NCBI GenBank assembly: GCA_027025615.1
Contig: JALVQM010000444.1
Span: 1-9,505, forward strand
Direction of reading: 5' to 3'
Source: Desulfobacteraceae bacterium
Lineage (GTDB): Bacteria; Desulfobacterota; Desulfobacteria; Desulfobacterales; Desulfosarcinaceae
Length of the DNA stretch: 9,505 nucleotides
Shown: piece after piece, positions 1-7,161 of the stretch
How positions within the stretch are numbered: position 1 is the first letter of the stretch
Layout of the letters: every line of letters starts with the position of its first letter
Notes under the pieces: model-generated
What the model was told of the DNA's origin: nothing
What the model saw: only the letters and a program-made list of their open reading frames with translations
The model's database searches: none
Translations under genes and position numbers: made by a program

Positions 1-555
1 GTAGCCATGCTTTGCGCCAAGCTTATCAGCGAGACTTTGCCAATTCCGCAAGCCCTGGCCCGCCTGGAAGAAATAGATCAAACCATGCCCGGAAAATATT
101 ACATCAGTTTTTACCTGGGCAAAATTTACAGCGACATGGGCAATTCCGCCCAGGCCCTTGAATACATGTACCGTGCCCTTGACCACAACCCGCCGGGCGA
201 AGATGCCGCCAGCATTTACAGCTATATTGGAATCTGTTTCAAAAACCAGGAAAAATTCGACCAGGCCCTGGATGCCCTGAACCAGGGTGAAAAACTGGAC
301 CCGGAAAGAACAGATATTTATAACCTGATGGGATATTGCTATTTCAAGAAAAAGCAATATAGCAAGGCAGTTGCCTGCTTTGAAAAAGTCCTCGACCTCG
401 ATCCTGGTTCGGCTATTGATTATGCCAACCTTGCCGTAAATTACCGAGCGCTGGGACAGACTGAAAAAGCAATCGGCTATTATCGGCTGGCGTTGGAGCT
501 GGACGACAGCATCGACTTTGCCCGGCAACACTTGCAGGAACTGGAGGCCGGTTGA
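1..555 (+). CDS. TPR-repeat protein, 5' end cut by window edge
   Basis: The reading frame is open from base 1 (GTA GCC before the first ATG at 7), so the true start probably lies outside the window. About 184 residues are visible. Counting from the ATG at 7, four tetratricopeptide repeats follow one another at about residues 31-64, 67-100, 102-135 and 136-169. Each has the TPR signature: small residues in helix A, an A..(Y/F) pattern in helix B, and a closing LDP-type turn (KLDP, LDLDP, LELDD). TPRs form a superhelical scaffold for protein-protein contacts; no catalytic domain is visible and the partner cannot be told. No signal peptide can be judged because the N-terminus is missing. It converges with the ParA gene, 44 bases between stops. 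The TPR assignment is firm, the function open. Confidence 0.85.
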   Translation, partial: VAMLCAKLISETLPIPQALARLEEIDQTMPGKYYISFYLGKIYSDMGNSAQALEYMYRALDHNPPGEDAASIYSYIGICFKNQEKFDQALDALNQGEKLDPERTDIYNLMGYCYFKKKQYSKAVACFEKVLDLDPGSAIDYANLAVNYRALGQTEKAIGYYRLALELDDSIDFARQHLQELEAG

Positions 556-560
556 AGTCA

Positions 561-595
561 GTGCTGTCCATTTAGCTCGTGATAAATTTCAGCAC
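561..595. terminator. Hairpin between convergent TPR and parA-like genes
   Basis: An outer stem GTGCTG (561-566) / CAGCAC (590-595) and an inner stem ATTTA (570-574) / TAAAT (583-587) form an 11-pair hairpin with a small asymmetric internal loop and an 8-base apical loop. It fills most of the 44-base gap between two convergent stop codons, which suits a bidirectional transcription end. There is no U-tract on either strand, so it is not a textbook intrinsic terminator. Confidence 0.35.
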
Positions 596-599
596 CTCA

Positions 600-1367
600 T
601 TAACGTTTCAATAGTTCTCCGGCCAGGGATCTGTAGTCAAGTGCGCCGTAACTACTTCTGCGGTAGTAAACCACGGGCTTTCCGACTTCAGCACTGTCAG
701 CAATGGTCGTATTTACCCGTATGGTTGTATCGAAAACCAGATCGCGGTATCGCTCATCAGCTTTCAGGCGTTCAAGGATACGGGGACTTACCCTGGTCCT
801 GGAATCATAAAATGTCGGCACGATACCGGCTATGTGCAAATCCGGATTGATGGCTTCCCTGACTGCATCAACCGTGTCAAACAACTCTTCCAGGGCCCCA
901 TAAGCATAGGGATGTGTCTGGCAAGGCACTATTACTTCTTTTGCATATGCAAACACATTAACAGTAAGCAGGGAAAGGCTTGGCGGGGTATCCAGGAGAA
1001 CAAAATCGTAGCTGCCATCTACTGTATCCATGGCCTGGCTCAACCGATCTTCTCTTCCTTCAACATCAACCAGCTCGACTTCCGCACCTGCAAGGTCTAC
1101 ATGGGAGGGAACAACGTCAAGGCCCTGCCAGGATGTACTTACAATCGCTTGTTCCGTACTTACCCCTTCATCTCCGTTTATCAAGTGGTAAACATTGACT
1201 TGCTGTTGATCGGGATCAAGCCCTAACCCCTTGGTGGCGTTGGCTTGGGGATCCATATCAACCACTAGGACTTTGATTCCCTGTTCCGCCAAGGCGGCAG
1301 CCAGATTGATAACCGTAACAGTTTTTCCCACTCCACCCTTTTCATTGGCAATCGCAATCTTTCGCAT
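600..1367 (-). CDS. ParA/Soj-family ATPase (orphan, no ParB in view)
   Basis: A 255-residue P-loop ATPase of the ParA/MinD superfamily. Visible motifs: deviant Walker A KGGVGKT at residues 10-16 with the signature lysine K10, the A' region VVDMDPQ at 35-41, and the Walker B region LLDTPPS at 125-131. The segment around 86-100 (VPSHVDLAGAEVEL) is typical of Soj/ParA. There is no N-terminal helix-turn-helix, so it is the short chromosomal/type Ib form and of normal length. Family members dimerise on ATP, bind DNA or membrane non-specifically and position cargo such as chromosomes, plasmids or protein clusters. No parB follows (the next gene is a convergent TPR protein), so it may position something other than an origin. 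It starts at ATG 1367, with GGGGAGAG a few bases upstream as ribosome binding site. It lies 99 bases downstream of the dynamin-like gene on the same strand and may be co-transcribed. Confidence 0.93.
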   Translation of the reverse strand: MRKIAIANEKGGVGKTVTVINLAAALAEQGIKVLVVDMDPQANATKGLGLDPDQQQVNVYHLINGDEGVSTEQAIVSTSWQGLDVVPSHVDLAGAEVELVDVEGREDRLSQAMDTVDGSYDFVLLDTPPSLSLLTVNVFAYAKEVIVPCQTHPYAYGALEELFDTVDAVREAINPDLHIAGIVPTFYDSRTRVSPRILERLKADERYRDLVFDTTIRVNTTIADSAEVGKPVVYYRRSSYGALDYRSLAGELLKR

Positions 1368-1424
1368 ACACTCTCCCCGGAAAATAGTAAAGATGATTGA
1401 ATATGATTAAATATCCCTCCGCTG

Positions 1425-1462
1425 CTGTTGAAAAACTACTGTCCTTTTCAGTTTTACAACAG
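1425..1462. terminator. 13-bp hairpin between dynamin-like and parA-like genes
   Basis: Bases 1425-1437 (CTGTTGAAAAACT) pair with 1450-1462 (AGTTTTACAACAG) with a single A:A mismatch, leaving a 12-base loop. On the minus strand this structure starts five bases after the dynamin-like stop codon and lies before the parA-like gene. There is no U-tract after it on the minus strand, so it could be a partial terminator, a processing or stability element that sets different levels of the two genes, or a protein-binding dyad. Confidence 0.45.
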
Positions 1463-1466
1463 TCTT

Positions 1467-3725
1467 TCAGTTTACCATCCGGCTTTTCTCCAATTCAACT
1501 ATTTGCTGGTCCAGCAGTTGGGTTTCCTGGAGTATCTGCTCAAGTGCACCGGCTTTACTTTCCAGGACCTGAATATAATTTTCTCGCTCTTTACGTGTGC
1601 CCGTCATGACTTCAAGAGTCTGTTTCAGGTCGGTCAGGTAGCTTTCAAACTGTTTGGACATTATCTCTTTCTGCCTGGCAGCCGCAGCATCCACCAGCTT
1701 AATAAGGTACTGGAACTTGATGTTTTCCCTGTAGTCTTTGAATTGATCCAGCAGGGATCTTTTTATCTCCTTTTTCATCCTGACTGCTGCGGCCGAAAGG
1801 GCCTGCAGGCCCTGCTCAAAGGCCGGCCGTTTATCATGCTTGAAGACCTGTCTGAAAATCCTGACCACGGCGTAAAACCCAAGACGCATTATCGCCTCGG
1901 TCTTAATATTCGCTGAATAACGCAGGTTTGCTCTGGAAGAGGGAAGATGTAAGTTTATAATCTGTTTGACTTCTTCCAGATCAATATTCATCGAGGCTTG
2001 TTGCGGAGCCGCCTGCAGATCGATTCCGTAAGGGAAAAGGGTTTTTCCGTAAGCTTCCATGGCCTCGTCCATCATCAAACGATATGGTTCGCTTACCTCG
2101 GCAAGACGGGCCTTGATATCAACTTCAGTTTCCTGGGTGAACTTTATAATGACCGGATTTATATTCTCGGTCAAATACCTGTCAACAGCCTGCCTGAATT
2201 CCTGGAAGACCAGATACACAGTAGCTGTAAAACCTGATTGCTCCAAGGATTGCCGGTACTTATCCACATCTACCTGGTAGCTGTCCACAAAGGCTGAGGC
2301 TGTTCTGGACGGCCCGGTCCTGTTGTTTTCAAAAAAATTGTCGACAGCCTTTTTCATTTCGGCCTTTATCTTGCGTGTCGCACCATCAATGGTGCTGTTA
2401 ATCATAGACTGGATTTGACGCATGTGGTTTTGATGGCCGGCAATCCTTTCAACCAGTTCCTTTACATCTCCCTGGTTTCTTTTGGAAAGATCGTGATGCA
2501 GATTTATCCAATCGGCAATTCTGCCCAGCAGCACCACAAGGCGCTGGAGATGGCTTTTGAGCAACAGAGCGTATCTGCCCACGCTCAAATTTTCCTCCAG
2601 GAAGGCCAGGAACTGTCCGCTGGACTGTTCTGAATAATCAATAATCTCCTGTTCCAGGCGCCATTGCTCCAGGCGGTGCCGGTCCTTGACCTCCAGGGTT
2701 TCCGAATTGGCATTCAACAACCGGTAAAGGGCTGAAAAAGTAAACATTCTTGGATTGTCCACCAATAACGCCAACTGCTCGCCGACTTTCTTTTCCAAAA
2801 CAGAAAGTTCATCAAGGGATCCATGTTCCCCTATATCGCAATTAAGTACGAACACCAGGTTTGAGGCCATACCCATGCGCTTGAGCATCGATAAAAAACG
2901 TATATCAGCTTCTCTCAGTCCCATCCGGCTGCTGATTACATAGATAACCAGGTGGGCAATGAGCAGGTAATCCTGAATCATTGCCAGGTGAAGAGGGTTG
3001 GGGGAATCACTGCCCTGGCAATCAGCGATTTCCATATGCTCGTCCAAAGCCTCGTTGTCGATAACCAGTAGCAAGTCTTTCAGGTAAACTGCCAGGCAAT
3101 CCTGGGCAACGAAATCGCGATGCTTATGGAACTCATCGCCAATGTAATCCACAACGGCATTGTCGGCCGTTACCATCCCTTCAACGCTTTGGTAACCTTC
3201 AAGGTAGGTTTTTAATAAAACAGAATTGGCATTCAGGGTATCGTTCAGAACCTGCAACTCTCCATCAAGTTCTGCCAGGGCCCGTCCCAGGTCCTGACGT
3301 TCAATTTGCCTGCGAATATCAAAAGTGCCTTCTGAACTTCGCCAGTTATTGGAAGGCAGGAGTACCAGTGCCCGTTCTATCTCCTGGTTAATTTCATCCC
3401 AGGACTTGAAATATAGACGGGCCGCCAGGTTATCACCACGCCTGACCCGGGTGACAATGGAGGTGATCACCCCTGCCCCCCGTTTCAGATAATCTTTACG
3501 CAACAGGGAATTTACAAGGGTGCTCTTGCCGGACTTTATGGCGCCAACGACAGCCACCCGGACTGTGTCAGTGTCAAGGCGTTCATTAATGATTGCCAGA
3601 TCTTTACGCCAGGAATCCAGATTTTCGCCCGGTCCCGGAGACAAGTTTTCCAGGTCGCCGAGATGATCGTTTATTTTTCGGCACAGTTTCTGAAGCTCAT
3701 TTTTCGCTTCCTGAAAACGGTTCAT
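1467..3725 (-). CDS. Bacterial dynamin-like GTPase
   Basis: A 752-residue protein counted from ATG 3725. An AGAAGG ribosome binding site sits eight bases before this ATG; a TTG two codons earlier (3731) is too close to the site and is less likely. GTPase motifs: G1 GAIKSGKS at about 61-68, G2 threonines in the ITSIVT stretch at about 87-92, G3 DCQG at about 235-238, and G4 LNCD at about 294-297 (in place of N/TKxD). This layout fits the dynamin superfamily, whose members hydrolyse GTP to remodel or tether membranes. The region after about 350 is largely predicted helical, as expected for the stalk. The C-terminal 70 residues are a charged, heptad-like coiled coil. No clear transmembrane helix is seen, so membrane contact would be peripheral, perhaps through amphipathic helices near 610-630. 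The next gene on the strand is the ParA-like ATPase. Function within the cell cannot be named from sequence. Confidence 0.85.
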   Translation of the reverse strand: MNRFQEAKNELQKLCRKINDHLGDLENLSPGPGENLDSWRKDLAIINERLDTDTVRVAVVGAIKSGKSTLVNSLLRKDYLKRGAGVITSIVTRVRRGDNLAARLYFKSWDEINQEIERALVLLPSNNWRSSEGTFDIRRQIERQDLGRALAELDGELQVLNDTLNANSVLLKTYLEGYQSVEGMVTADNAVVDYIGDEFHKHRDFVAQDCLAVYLKDLLLVIDNEALDEHMEIADCQGSDSPNPLHLAMIQDYLLIAHLVIYVISSRMGLREADIRFLSMLKRMGMASNLVFVLNCDIGEHGSLDELSVLEKKVGEQLALLVDNPRMFTFSALYRLLNANSETLEVKDRHRLEQWRLEQEIIDYSEQSSGQFLAFLEENLSVGRYALLLKSHLQRLVVLLGRIADWINLHHDLSKRNQGDVKELVERIAGHQNHMRQIQSMINSTIDGATRKIKAEMKKAVDNFFENNRTGPSRTASAFVDSYQVDVDKYRQSLEQSGFTATVYLVFQEFRQAVDRYLTENINPVIIKFTQETEVDIKARLAEVSEPYRLMMDEAMEAYGKTLFPYGIDLQAAPQQASMNIDLEEVKQIINLHLPSSRANLRYSANIKTEAIMRLGFYAVVRIFRQVFKHDKRPAFEQGLQALSAAAVRMKKEIKRSLLDQFKDYRENIKFQYLIKLVDAAAARQKEIMSKQFESYLTDLKQTLEVMTGTRKERENYIQVLESKAGALEQILQETQLLDQQIVELEKSRMVN

Positions 3726-3974
3726 AGGCAAGACCTTCTTCGATTAATTGATTTACTGATATCCTTATACATATATTCCATAGTAAAAGGCATGCTCATC
3801 AAGTTTTTCAGGACGGCCACAGCCTGTCTCGCTTGACTGATTCCGGGTTTTACTGTCGGCAACTTCGTATACCATGATAATCACTTGTATATTCAATGTT
3901 TTCATGATATAAAAGAAATCAAACTGCCGAATCCGACAAGTTCGTGGTTGAATTTCAACTCAAAGGGAAAACCA
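3726..3974. other. Divergent intergenic region upstream of dynamin-like and Cys-rich genes
   Basis: About 249 bases separate the two divergent start codons. The right half holds a plausible promoter for the rightward small gene (listed separately). For the leftward dynamin-like gene there are AT-rich stretches around 3755-3785 (TATAAGGATAT on the minus strand) but no well-spaced -35/-10 pair. A 36-codon minus-strand ORF (3765-3875) also fits here but has no good ribosome binding site and is not called as a gene. Confidence 0.5.
3885..3913 (+). promoter_or_regulatory. Putative sigma70 promoter of the Cys-rich small gene
   Basis: TTGTAT (3885-3890) and TATAAA (3908-3913) are separated by exactly 17 bases. 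The -10 matches five of six consensus bases, the -35 three of six. Transcription would start near 3920, giving a leader of about 55 bases before the ATG at 3975. It also explains why the longer reading frame starting at 3885 is not the protein: that start would lie inside the promoter. Confidence 0.4.
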
Positions 3975-4130
3975 ATGTCAGAAAAACATCCAGAGTGCCC
4001 GCTTTATAATCCCTTGAACTGCAAGGAATATTACAATCCCAAGCTCTGTGCTTTCGTCCGCAAGGACAAGGTCTGCCTTAAGAAAAAAAAGACCAAAACC
4101 AAACCTAAACCTAAAAACAGTTCAGAATAG
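3975..4130 (+). CDS. Small four-cysteine protein with lysine-rich tail
   Basis: A 51-residue protein starting at ATG 3975 with AAAGGGA six to seven bases upstream as ribosome binding site. The frame is open back to 3885, but the extra 30 residues look non-coding and overlap a predicted promoter, so the short start is preferred. Four cysteines lie at 8, 16, 25 and 34 (C-x7-C-x8-C-x8-C) among aromatic and proline residues (PLYNP, EYYNPKLC). From about residue 35 the chain is nearly all Lys/Thr/Pro/Ser. The even spacing suggests a small metal- or cluster-binding knuckle, or disulfides if exported, but no signal peptide is present. The basic tail could bind nucleic acid or acidic partners. I do not recognise the family. 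It converges with the AlgH gene, 45 bases between stops, with no clear terminator in the gap. Confidence 0.7.
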   Translation: MSEKHPECPLYNPLNCKEYYNPKLCAFVRKDKVCLKKKKTKTKPKPKNSSE

Positions 4131-4175
4131 AGCACCGCTATGATCTTTTAAAAAACCTCCATTGAGCCAACTACT

Positions 4176-4745
4176 TCATGCGTGTCCCGCTTCACCTGAT
4201 AAAAGTTCAGGATCAACCCCTATTTTACGCAAGGCTGTTTTCCAACGTTGTTCAATTGGAATATCAAAAACAACCTCCTTTTCATACGGGGCCGTCAGCC
4301 ATACATTGTTGGAAAGCTCTAATTCCAACTGTCCCGGTCCCCAGCCGGCGCATCCCAGGGTAATCAAAAACGAAGATGGTCCCTCGCCCCGGGCAATTGC
4401 CTCCAGGATATCCCGCGAATTACTCAAAGCCAGATTATTGTTGATTACCAAACTTCCTTCCCATTGCAAAGGGGCCGAATGAAGTATAAAAATTTCGTTA
4501 ATATGTACCGGCCCCCCAATATGGACAGGCAAATCCCCGAAAGAATCAATGTACTTGATATCGAGTTCTTTGAAAATCATACTGCTCGTTACCGCATTAT
4601 GAACCCGGTTGACAACGATACCGACTGCACCATCCCTGGTATGTTCTGACATGCAGGTGACAGCCTGGTAGAAATTTGGGTCCATAAGTTCAGGCATTGC
4701 TATAAGCATTTGTCCCTTGAGGGATTCTGAAAAAATATTGTTCAT
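4176..4745 (-). CDS. AlgH/YqgE (UPF0301) family protein
   Basis: A 189-residue protein from ATG 4745, or 194 from an in-frame GTG at 4760; neither has a strong ribosome binding site. Known family members begin only a few residues before the LIAMP motif, which favours the ATG. Conserved family blocks are present in order: LKGQMLIAMPELMDPNF near the N-terminus, SEHTRDGAVGIVVNR, GDLPVHIGGPV at about 70-80, GCAGWGPGQLELEL at about 131-144, and the C-terminal W..AL..IG.DP.LLS stretch. Length is normal for the family (about 185-190). The family is soluble and widespread in Gram-negatives; AlgH was first linked to alginate regulation in Pseudomonas, yet its molecular activity is unresolved. Context (a small Cys-rich gene and a membrane regulator-like gene) does not settle its role. 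Confidence 0.93.
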   Translation of the reverse strand: MNNIFSESLKGQMLIAMPELMDPNFYQAVTCMSEHTRDGAVGIVVNRVHNAVTSSMIFKELDIKYIDSFGDLPVHIGGPVHINEIFILHSAPLQWEGSLVINNNLALSNSRDILEAIARGEGPSSFLITLGCAGWGPGQLELELSNNVWLTAPYEKEVVFDIPIEQRWKTALRKIGVDPELLSGEAGHA

Positions 4746-4756
4746 GGTATCTTGTT

Positions 4757-4888
4757 TCACACGCTGTTGAGTGTCCCGAATATGCCACCACTGGATTCTG
4801 CAACAGGAAATTTATTAAGATCATAGGCAATGTCGTTATCTAAATCAACCAAAGCGACAATCCATTTGCAAGCCTTATTAGGAAACAT
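4757..4888 (-). CDS. Possible 43-residue ORF overlapping the alternative algH start
   Basis: An ATG at 4888 opens a 43-codon frame ending in TGA at 4757-4759. That stop overlaps the alternative GTG start of the AlgH gene as GTGA, a common arrangement for translationally coupled genes. The predicted peptide (containing KWIVALVDLDNDIAYDLNKF and a Ser/Gly-rich end) has a protein-like composition. Against it: no Shine-Dalgarno sequence precedes the ATG, and a 43-codon open frame can arise by chance. It may be a leader peptide, the remnant of a degraded gene, or noise. Confidence 0.22.
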   Translation of the reverse strand: MFPNKACKWIVALVDLDNDIAYDLNKFPVAESSGGIFGTLNSV

Positions 4889-4932
4889 TTTCGGAGGCAG
4901 TGGTAACTTCAGGCTACAACCAACCTAAGCTT

Positions 4933-4961
4933 TTGACAATATTGTTAACTTGACATATAGT
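4933..4961 (+). promoter_or_regulatory. Strong sigma70 promoter with overlapping palindrome
   Basis: TTGACA (4933-4938, six of six) and TATAGT (4956-4961, five of six) are spaced by 17 bases, the best promoter match in the window. A start near 4968 would give a leader of about 40 bases to the ATG at 5008. The perfect 10-base palindrome ACAATATTGT (4936-4945) begins inside the -35 and runs into the spacer; with flanking TT/AA the dyad extends to 4933-4948 with one mismatched pair. A protein bound there would interfere with RNA polymerase. A second TTGACA at 4950-4955 lacks a good -10. The palindrome may be an autoregulatory operator for the MerR-like product downstream; that part is inference. 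Confidence 0.6.
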
Positions 4962-5007
4962 TTATTGAAATTTGGATTTATGACCAACAATACCGGACCC
5001 GAAAGTA

Positions 5008-7161
5008 ATGCAGACTCTTTTAAAAATAACAGACCTGACGCGCGAGCTGAATATCGATTTTTCGAAAATAGAACGCTACGCCCAAAAAGGTCTGATTATT
5101 TTTAAAAACACCAACAACGGTGATATTTCAGCCGGGCCTGTTGAACTGGCCCGCCTGAGATTCATTATGAAGGCCGAAGAACTCGGATATTCCCTTGATA
5201 ACATAAATCGCCTTGTCGGCCATGCTTACTCTGTGCTGCGCAGCGACAACCCGCTTGAAAGCAGCCGTTCCTTTGCCGAAAATGTGTTTAAGGCCCTGGA
5301 AACCGATCTCAAAAACCAGGACCCCCTTGAGCAGTTGAACACCAAGTGCGACTTGCGCCTGCTTACCGATTATCTTGCTGAACTTAAAAACATCAAGGAC
5401 CTACCCGCTGAACCAGAACCTGAAAAGCCGGCAAAATCCATCAAAACGCCGGCAAAACCCAAACATCTTAAAAAGGTTGCACCCAAAAGCAAAGTCCCTG
5501 AAAAAAAGCCGGCAACAGAAATTCCCGGGCCAACAGTTGAAAAAACCAAGTCCGGCCGGTGGATGCTTTACCTTGGTCTTGTAACCCTGGCAGCCATAGT
5601 TGGCGTATTCTTTCTTTTCAATAAAAACACAGGTGAGAAGATAAGCCGGGATACAAAATCCAGTATCTTCAGGCATGCTGAAGAACAATCACCGCCTGCC
5701 ATAACAAAAGAAAAATCTTTCCCTGTCCCCAAGCTGGAACCGACAGTCGAAATTGCTGAAAGTGCCCCGGAAAAGAAAACTCCACCTGCACCTGAACAAC
5801 CTGAACAGCCGATAGTTTTACCCCAGCCCGTTGTTCCAGATCTGCGGGAGCTAGGTCCTCTTGCGCCACAACCCTTGCCCCCTGCCGACACCCTGAAAAC
5901 CGAAAGCGAAGTAAAACCTGCAGCTCAAAGCTCAGAACCTGAAAAGACCGAAGTCACAGACAACACGGCTCAAGTTCAGGTTGATGCCATATTTATAAAG
6001 GGTTTCAACTTGACATTTTTACAAGCGGAAAAAACCTATACAGCCAGTTTCCAGATTATTAAGAACAAGGATTTTCCCCAAGACAAGATAGCCGGATACA
6101 CTTTTGTACTGTTACAGGCCGGGTCAGACAGGATAATTCCCATTCCTGAAGTAAACTTGGCAAATAACCTGCCCTCTGATTATCGCCGGGGCAATTATTT
6201 TTCCATAGCACGTTTGAAAGACCAGAAAACTTCCCTGCAACTTGATATACTTCCAGACCAGATAAGCTCAGCTACTGTCATTGTCTATTCAGCAAGCGGA
6301 TCAATCCTCAAGTCTGAAAAATTCAAACCCAGGATCAAAGTTATAAGAACTTCCCCAATAAAAACGGAAAAGCCGCAGCCCAAGCGGCCTGACAAGTCTT
6401 CCGGCCAACCCCGGTCCAGGGAATCCGGCAACAACCAGGCTGTCAGGGCAAAAACTCCCATATCTGAAGAAGCTGTAAAGTGGGAAAGCAAAAGTTATAA
6501 CCTGGTTTTGAAAGGTAAATACGCCGAGGCCATAACCGCCGCATCCAGGGCAATCAAGCTGGACCCCGGTCGAATAAACCCTTATATAAACCGGTCGCTG
6601 GCCTATATTGAAATGGAAATGTACATAAAGGCCATCAGGGATTGTGATAAAGTTCTGATGATGGACCCTGGAAACGCCCTTGCCTATAACAACCGCGGTC
6701 TTTCTTATCACCGCATGGGGAAAATGGATCAAGCCCGGACGAACTATAAAAAGGCCTGTCATCTTGGTCTTGAACTTGGATGTAAAAACCTGGCAGACCT
6801 GGAAAAAGAAAATAGAATCGTATCGTTGCTAGAGGCCAGTCGCAAGGCATTTCTGGCCAGAGACTGGTCATCGGTAATAAAATACACAACTGAAGTTATA
6901 AACCTTGATCCGTCAAACTCGGTAGCCTTTACCAACCGCTCGGCTGCCTATGCTGAAAAGGGCCGGCTTAACAAAGCCCTTAAAGACTCCATGCAGGCTT
7001 TACAGATAGATCCATCTTTTCCCCTGGCATACAACAACAGGGGTTATGTATATGAACTGATGGGAAAAACAAAAAAGGCCACAGCCGATTATCTCAAAAG
7101 CTGCAGCCTTGGTTTTGACCTTGGATGCGAAAACCTGGCCAGGCTGGGGAAAAGCCCCTAG
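5008..7161 (+). CDS. MerR-like N-terminus, TM helix and periplasmic duplicated TPR module
   Basis: A 717-residue protein. Residues 1-75 resemble a MerR winged helix-turn-helix (LLKITDLTRELNI, then ERYAQKGLI, then ARLRFIMKAEELGYSLDNINRLV), with some consensus residues changed. Residues 76-130 are helical, 131-183 a Lys/Pro-rich linker, and 185-204 one hydrophobic transmembrane helix flanked by Lys/Arg on the N-side, predicting N-in/C-out topology. Residues 215-320 are Pro/Glu-rich. A compact, probably beta-rich domain spans about 324-447, followed by a basic linker. TPRs occupy about 489-600 and 605-715 as two copies 115 residues apart, each ending in a LGxxLGCxNLAxL motif. This is the plan of one-component membrane regulators such as ToxR/CadC or of RodZ, though a MerR-type head is unusual. 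It could sense envelope state through the TPRs, or the head could have become a cytoplasmic protein-binding module. The start at ATG 5008 lacks a strong ribosome binding site but is the only candidate after an in-frame stop at 4981. Confidence 0.85.
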   Translation: MQTLLKITDLTRELNIDFSKIERYAQKGLIIFKNTNNGDISAGPVELARLRFIMKAEELGYSLDNINRLVGHAYSVLRSDNPLESSRSFAENVFKALETDLKNQDPLEQLNTKCDLRLLTDYLAELKNIKDLPAEPEPEKPAKSIKTPAKPKHLKKVAPKSKVPEKKPATEIPGPTVEKTKSGRWMLYLGLVTLAAIVGVFFLFNKNTGEKISRDTKSSIFRHAEEQSPPAITKEKSFPVPKLEPTVEIAESAPEKKTPPAPEQPEQPIVLPQPVVPDLRELGPLAPQPLPPADTLKTESEVKPAAQSSEPEKTEVTDNTAQVQVDAIFIKGFNLTFLQAEKTYTASFQIIKNKDFPQDKIAGYTFVLLQAGSDRIIPIPEVNLANNLPSDYRRGNYFSIARLKDQKTSLQLDILPDQISSATVIVYSASGSILKSEKFKPRIKVIRTSPIKTEKPQPKRPDKSSGQPRSRESGNNQAVRAKTPISEEAVKWESKSYNLVLKGKYAEAITAASRAIKLDPGRINPYINRSLAYIEMEMYIKAIRDCDKVLMMDPGNALAYNNRGLSYHRMGKMDQARTNYKKACHLGLELGCKNLADLEKENRIVSLLEASRKAFLARDWSSVIKYTTEVINLDPSNSVAFTNRSAAYAEKGRLNKALKDSMQALQIDPSFPLAYNNRGYVYELMGKTKKATADYLKSCSLGFDLGCENLARLGKSP

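Noticed and set aside
1428..1916. Plus-strand frame of 162 codons opposite the dynamin-like C-terminus
   Set aside because: The opposite strand encodes the coiled-coil end of the GTPase; no motif or ribosome binding site supports this frame.
3765..3875. A 36-codon minus-strand ORF between the dynamin-like gene and the Cys-rich gene
   Set aside because: It opens with ATG but has no convincing ribosome binding site, is of chance length, and shows no recognisable motif.
3885..3974. N-terminal extension of the Cys-rich protein
   Set aside because: The extra start overlaps a TTGTAT-17-TATAAA promoter, and the ATG at 3975 has a proper ribosome binding site directly upstream.
4131..4175. Possible terminator between the convergent Cys-rich and AlgH genes
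   Set aside because: Only an AT-rich TTTTAAAA stretch is present; no stem of useful length could be drawn.
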